From NCBI GenBank assembly GCA_023818555.1, contig JAMWCG010000037.1, positions 1 to 8,774 on the forward strand: a DNA stretch of 8,774 bases. Reading direction: 5' to 3'. The position numbers and the translations under genes were made by a program. A model generated the notes under the pieces. The model was not told the origin of the DNA. It did not search any database and was given only the letters and a program-made list of their open reading frames with translations. The stretch comes from Candidatus Omnitrophota bacterium. Its GTDB lineage: Bacteria; Omnitrophota; Gorgyraeia; DTHP01. This document shows, piece after piece, positions 7,022 through 8,774 of this stretch. The stretch's first letter is position 1. Each line of letters starts with the position of its first letter.

Positions 7022-7867
7022 ATGAAACTATTTAATCAAGTGGCAATTATTGGGGTAGGTTTAATGGGTGGTTCCCTGGGTCTCGCTTTGCATAAAAGAA
7101 AGCTTGCCGGGGAAATTGTGGGAGTTTGTCGGCATAGGGATTCTTTACGCTTAGCAAAAAAACGGAGAGCAATTGATGTGGGTTATGTGGATATAGAAAA
7201 AGCAGTCTTAAATACTGACCTGGTTATCTTTGCTACTCCGGTGGGTCAGATTATAGAACTTATTCCCCGCATCGCCCCTTTTCTAAAAAAAGGAGCAATT
7301 GTTACTGATGTGGGGAGTACAAAGGTAGAGGTTGTTAAGCAGGGTGAGAAGTTTTTGTCACCGCGGGCTTCTTTTATTGGGGCTCATCCGCTCGTAGGTT
7401 CGGAAAAAAGAGGGGTCAAAGAGGCGCAGGTTGATATTTTTGAGGATGCCCTCTGTATTATTACCCCGACTCTTCATACGGATAAACACTCCTTGCGAAA
7501 AATTATTCAACTCTGGAAGGCTCTGGGAGCGAGGATAGAAATGATGAGTCCACAAAAACACGACCGCATCGTTGCCCAGACCAGTCACCTTCCCCATGTT
7601 TTAGCAGTGGCTTTAATGCTCAGTTTAGAGAGAAAGCTTATTCCCTGGGGAGCAGGAGGATTGCGGGATGTTACACGGATTGCTGCCAGCGACCCTTTTA
7701 TCTGGCAGGATATTTTTCTCACCAACCAGAAAGAGGTTCTCAAGGCAATAGAAAAATTTAAACTGAATTTACAGCATTTCTCTTCTTCTCTTTTTCGCAG
7801 GGATAAAGAGAATATTTTTTCTCTTCTCAAGAAAGCTCAGGAGAAGCGAAATTTAATCTCGGGATAG
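7022..7867 (+). CDS. tyrA: Prephenate/arogenate dehydrogenase (TyrA family)
   Basis: TyrA oxidatively decarboxylates prephenate to 4-hydroxyphenylpyruvate, or arogenate to tyrosine. The 281 residues hold an N-terminal Rossmann domain with the dinucleotide motif GVGLMGGS (11-18), ATPVGQI (71-77) and TDVGSTK (95-101, S99). They then show the catalytic-histidine motif GAHPLVGSEKRG (120-131, H122), SHLPH (188-192) and GGLRDVTRIAASDP (212-225), where R219 probably binds substrate. The residue closing the second beta strand, usually Asp in NAD-dependent forms, is Cys followed by Arg-His-Arg (36-39). This resembles the NADP-dependent cyanobacterial arogenate dehydrogenase, so NADP use is likely but unproven. 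There is no C-terminal ACT domain, so any tyrosine feedback must act directly or through AroF. Its stop (TAG) touches the cmk ATG with no gap. The EPSP synthase gene aroA, often next to tyrA, is not here. Confidence 0.93.
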   Translation: MKLFNQVAIIGVGLMGGSLGLALHKRKLAGEIVGVCRHRDSLRLAKKRRAIDVGYVDIEKAVLNTDLVIFATPVGQIIELIPRIAPFLKKGAIVTDVGSTKVEVVKQGEKFLSPRASFIGAHPLVGSEKRGVKEAQVDIFEDALCIITPTLHTDKHSLRKIIQLWKALGARIEMMSPQKHDRIVAQTSHLPHVLAVALMLSLERKLIPWGAGGLRDVTRIAASDPFIWQDIFLTNQKEVLKAIEKFKLNLQHFSSSLFRRDKENIFSLLKKAQEKRNLISG

Positions 7868-8560
7868 ATGTCTTCAGAGAGAAAGCAGAATATTGTGGCT
7901 ATAGACGGCCCTGCGGGGGCAGGGAAATCTACGGTAGCGAAATTGGTGGCAGAGAGATTGAAGTATTTTTATATAGATACCGGAGCAATGTATCGGGCAC
8001 TCACTCTCAAAGCGATAAAGGAAGGCATAGATTTTAAAGATGAAAAGGCTTTAGTGAAAATTTCTCATTCTGCGGATATTCAGTTAAAGAGGGATAAAGA
8101 AGGAAATTTAAAAGTCTTTTTGGATGGAAAGGAGGTAACTAAAAGTATTCGCGATAGAGAAGTCAATCAACACATCTCTCTCCTTTCCAAGATAAAGGGA
8201 GTGCGGAAGAATATGGTGGCGCGTCAGAGAGAGATGGGGAGGAAAGGAAGGGTGGTATTGGAAGGGAGAGATATTGGAACTGTGGTTTTCCCCCGGGCAC
8301 GCTACAAATTCTATTTAGATGCAAATTTCTCTGAGCGAGTGGCGAGAAGGCACAGAGAATTCATATCTCTGGGTAAAAAAATATCCCTTGCAGAAGTGAA
8401 GAGAGACCTTTTGAGGCGGGACCGTTCAGATAAATTGAGAAAGGTTGCCCCTTTAAAGAAAGCACCCGATGCAGTTTACATTGATACAACTTGCCTGAGC
8501 ATAGAAGAAGTGGTGGAGAGGATTTTAGACTGTATAAGAGGTGATTTGCGTAAGCGGTAA
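7868..8560 (+). CDS. cmk: Cytidylate kinase
   Basis: Cmk phosphorylates CMP and dCMP with ATP in pyrimidine nucleotide recycling. The 230-residue length and motifs are typical of the bacterial family. The P-loop GPAGAGKST is at 14-22, the CMP-binding segment YIDTGAMYRALTLKA at 35-49, an NMP-binding insert with FLDGKEVTKSIRDREVNQ at 84-101, VVLEGRDIGTVVFP at 129-142, and the lid RRDRSDKLRKVAPLKKA at 183-199 followed by DAVYIDTTCLS. The ATG directly follows the tyrA stop. Only a weak GGGA lies just upstream, and the nearest good match (CAGGAG, 7838-7843) is about 25 nt away, so initiation probably depends on ribosomes finishing tyrA. The gene is not fused to aroA. plsC begins 2 nt after its stop, a common pairing. 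Confidence 0.96.
   Translation: MSSERKQNIVAIDGPAGAGKSTVAKLVAERLKYFYIDTGAMYRALTLKAIKEGIDFKDEKALVKISHSADIQLKRDKEGNLKVFLDGKEVTKSIRDREVNQHISLLSKIKGVRKNMVARQREMGRKGRVVLEGRDIGTVVFPRARYKFYLDANFSERVARRHREFISLGKKISLAEVKRDLLRRDRSDKLRKVAPLKKAPDAVYIDTTCLSIEEVVERILDCIRGDLRKR
8537..8545 (+). promoter_or_regulatory. Strong but distant Shine-Dalgarno-like AGAGGTGAT before plsC
   Basis: AGAGGTGAT, close to the anti-16S consensus, lies in the cmk 3' end. Its spacing to the plsC ATG (8563) is 17 nt, longer than usual. An in-frame stop at 8551 rules out an earlier plsC start, so either the distant site works through local folding or plsC relies on coupling to cmk. Confidence 0.35.
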
Positions 8561-8562
8561 AT

Positions 8563-8774
8563 ATGTTTTATTATTTGATATGGTGGATTTGCTATTTTGT
8601 TTTCAAAATATTATTCAGATACCAGATATTTGGGAAGGAACATCTTCCGCGCGAAGGACCTTACATTATTGCCGCTAACCATCTCAGTTTTCTTGATCCG
8701 GTTGCTCTGGGTCTGGTCACACGGAAGAAACTAAACTTTTTAGCCAGAGAAGATTTATTTAATAATAGAATTTT
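8563..8774 (+). CDS. plsC: 1-acyl-sn-glycerol-3-phosphate acyltransferase, 5' portion (runs off the window)
   Basis: PlsC acylates lysophosphatidic acid to phosphatidic acid at the inner face of the cytoplasmic membrane. About 70 codons are visible. They begin MFYYLIWWICYFVFKILF, a hydrophobic membrane-associating segment (about 1-18), followed by FGKEHLP (23-29), GPYIIAANHLSFLDPVAL (32-49) and a region leading to FLAREDLF. The catalytic NHxxxxD motif is exact: N39, H40 and D45. The ATG lies 2 nt after the cmk stop, and an in-frame stop at 8551 prevents an earlier start. The glycerol-phosphate-binding motifs (EGTR type) lie beyond the window, so a related glycerol or lyso-lipid acyltransferase cannot be fully excluded. 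The cmk-plsC order supports PlsC, and rpsA is a reasonable guess for the next gene. Confidence 0.9.
   Translation, partial: MFYYLIWWICYFVFKILFRYQIFGKEHLPREGPYIIAANHLSFLDPVALGLVTRKKLNFLAREDLFNNRI

Noticed and set aside
7285..7291. Run of seven A (A AAA AAA in frame) in tyrA as a programmed -1 frameshift site
   Set aside because: The -1 frame soon stops, no strong downstream structure is evident, and the full-length zero-frame protein is a normal TyrA.
7805..7825. Inverted repeat AAGAGAA-TATTTT-TTCTCTT near the tyrA end as a terminator
   Set aside because: The stem is A+T rich, lies inside tyrA about 40 nt before its stop, has no T-tract after the stem, and cmk continues at once.

Overview
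The window is a compact, single-strand run of bacterial housekeeping and aromatic amino-acid genes, all reading left to right. The order is infB (3' part) - trpS - scpA - scpB - pheA - hisC - aroF - tyrA - cmk - plsC (5' part). Gaps between genes run from 16 nt down to a 4-nt overlap, so the whole stretch is probably one transcription unit. I see no RNA genes, mobile elements, CRISPR arrays, internal promoters or convincing terminators. No stretch over 300 bases lacks a gene.

Region by region: bases 1-102 do not look like the IF2 sequence that should precede the infB segment and may be a contig-end chimera. Bases 103-1458 encode IF2 from the G3 motif to the C-terminus, without the N-terminal region, P-loop or switch I. 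trpS (1465-2448) charges tRNA-Trp. scpA and scpB (2463-3810) encode the two non-SMC subunits of the Smc-ScpAB condensin. pheA, hisC, aroF and tyrA (3814-7867) form an aromatic block. AroF makes DAHP, the entry compound of the shikimate pathway. PheA converts chorismate to prephenate and then phenylpyruvate. TyrA takes prephenate (or arogenate) towards tyrosine. The HisC-family aminotransferase may supply the transamination step. cmk (7868-8560) and plsC (8563 onward) are a common housekeeping pair for CMP phosphorylation and phosphatidic acid synthesis.

The organism is a bacterium with moderate G+C, frequent AGA/AGG arginine codons and mixed Shine-Dalgarno strength. The aromatic block running into cmk-plsC resembles, from memory, gene order in uncultivated lineages such as Omnitrophota. 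That assignment is a low-confidence inference that needs a phylogeny.

I found no convincing new biological system. The points most worth a second look are the abrupt loss of IF2 similarity near base 103, the infB-trpS-scpAB-aromatic gene order, a Met where the Thermotoga-type DAHP synthase has a tyrosine-sensing His, a TyrA cofactor loop that looks NADP-type, a HisC homologue away from histidine genes, and a strong GC hairpin inside infB.
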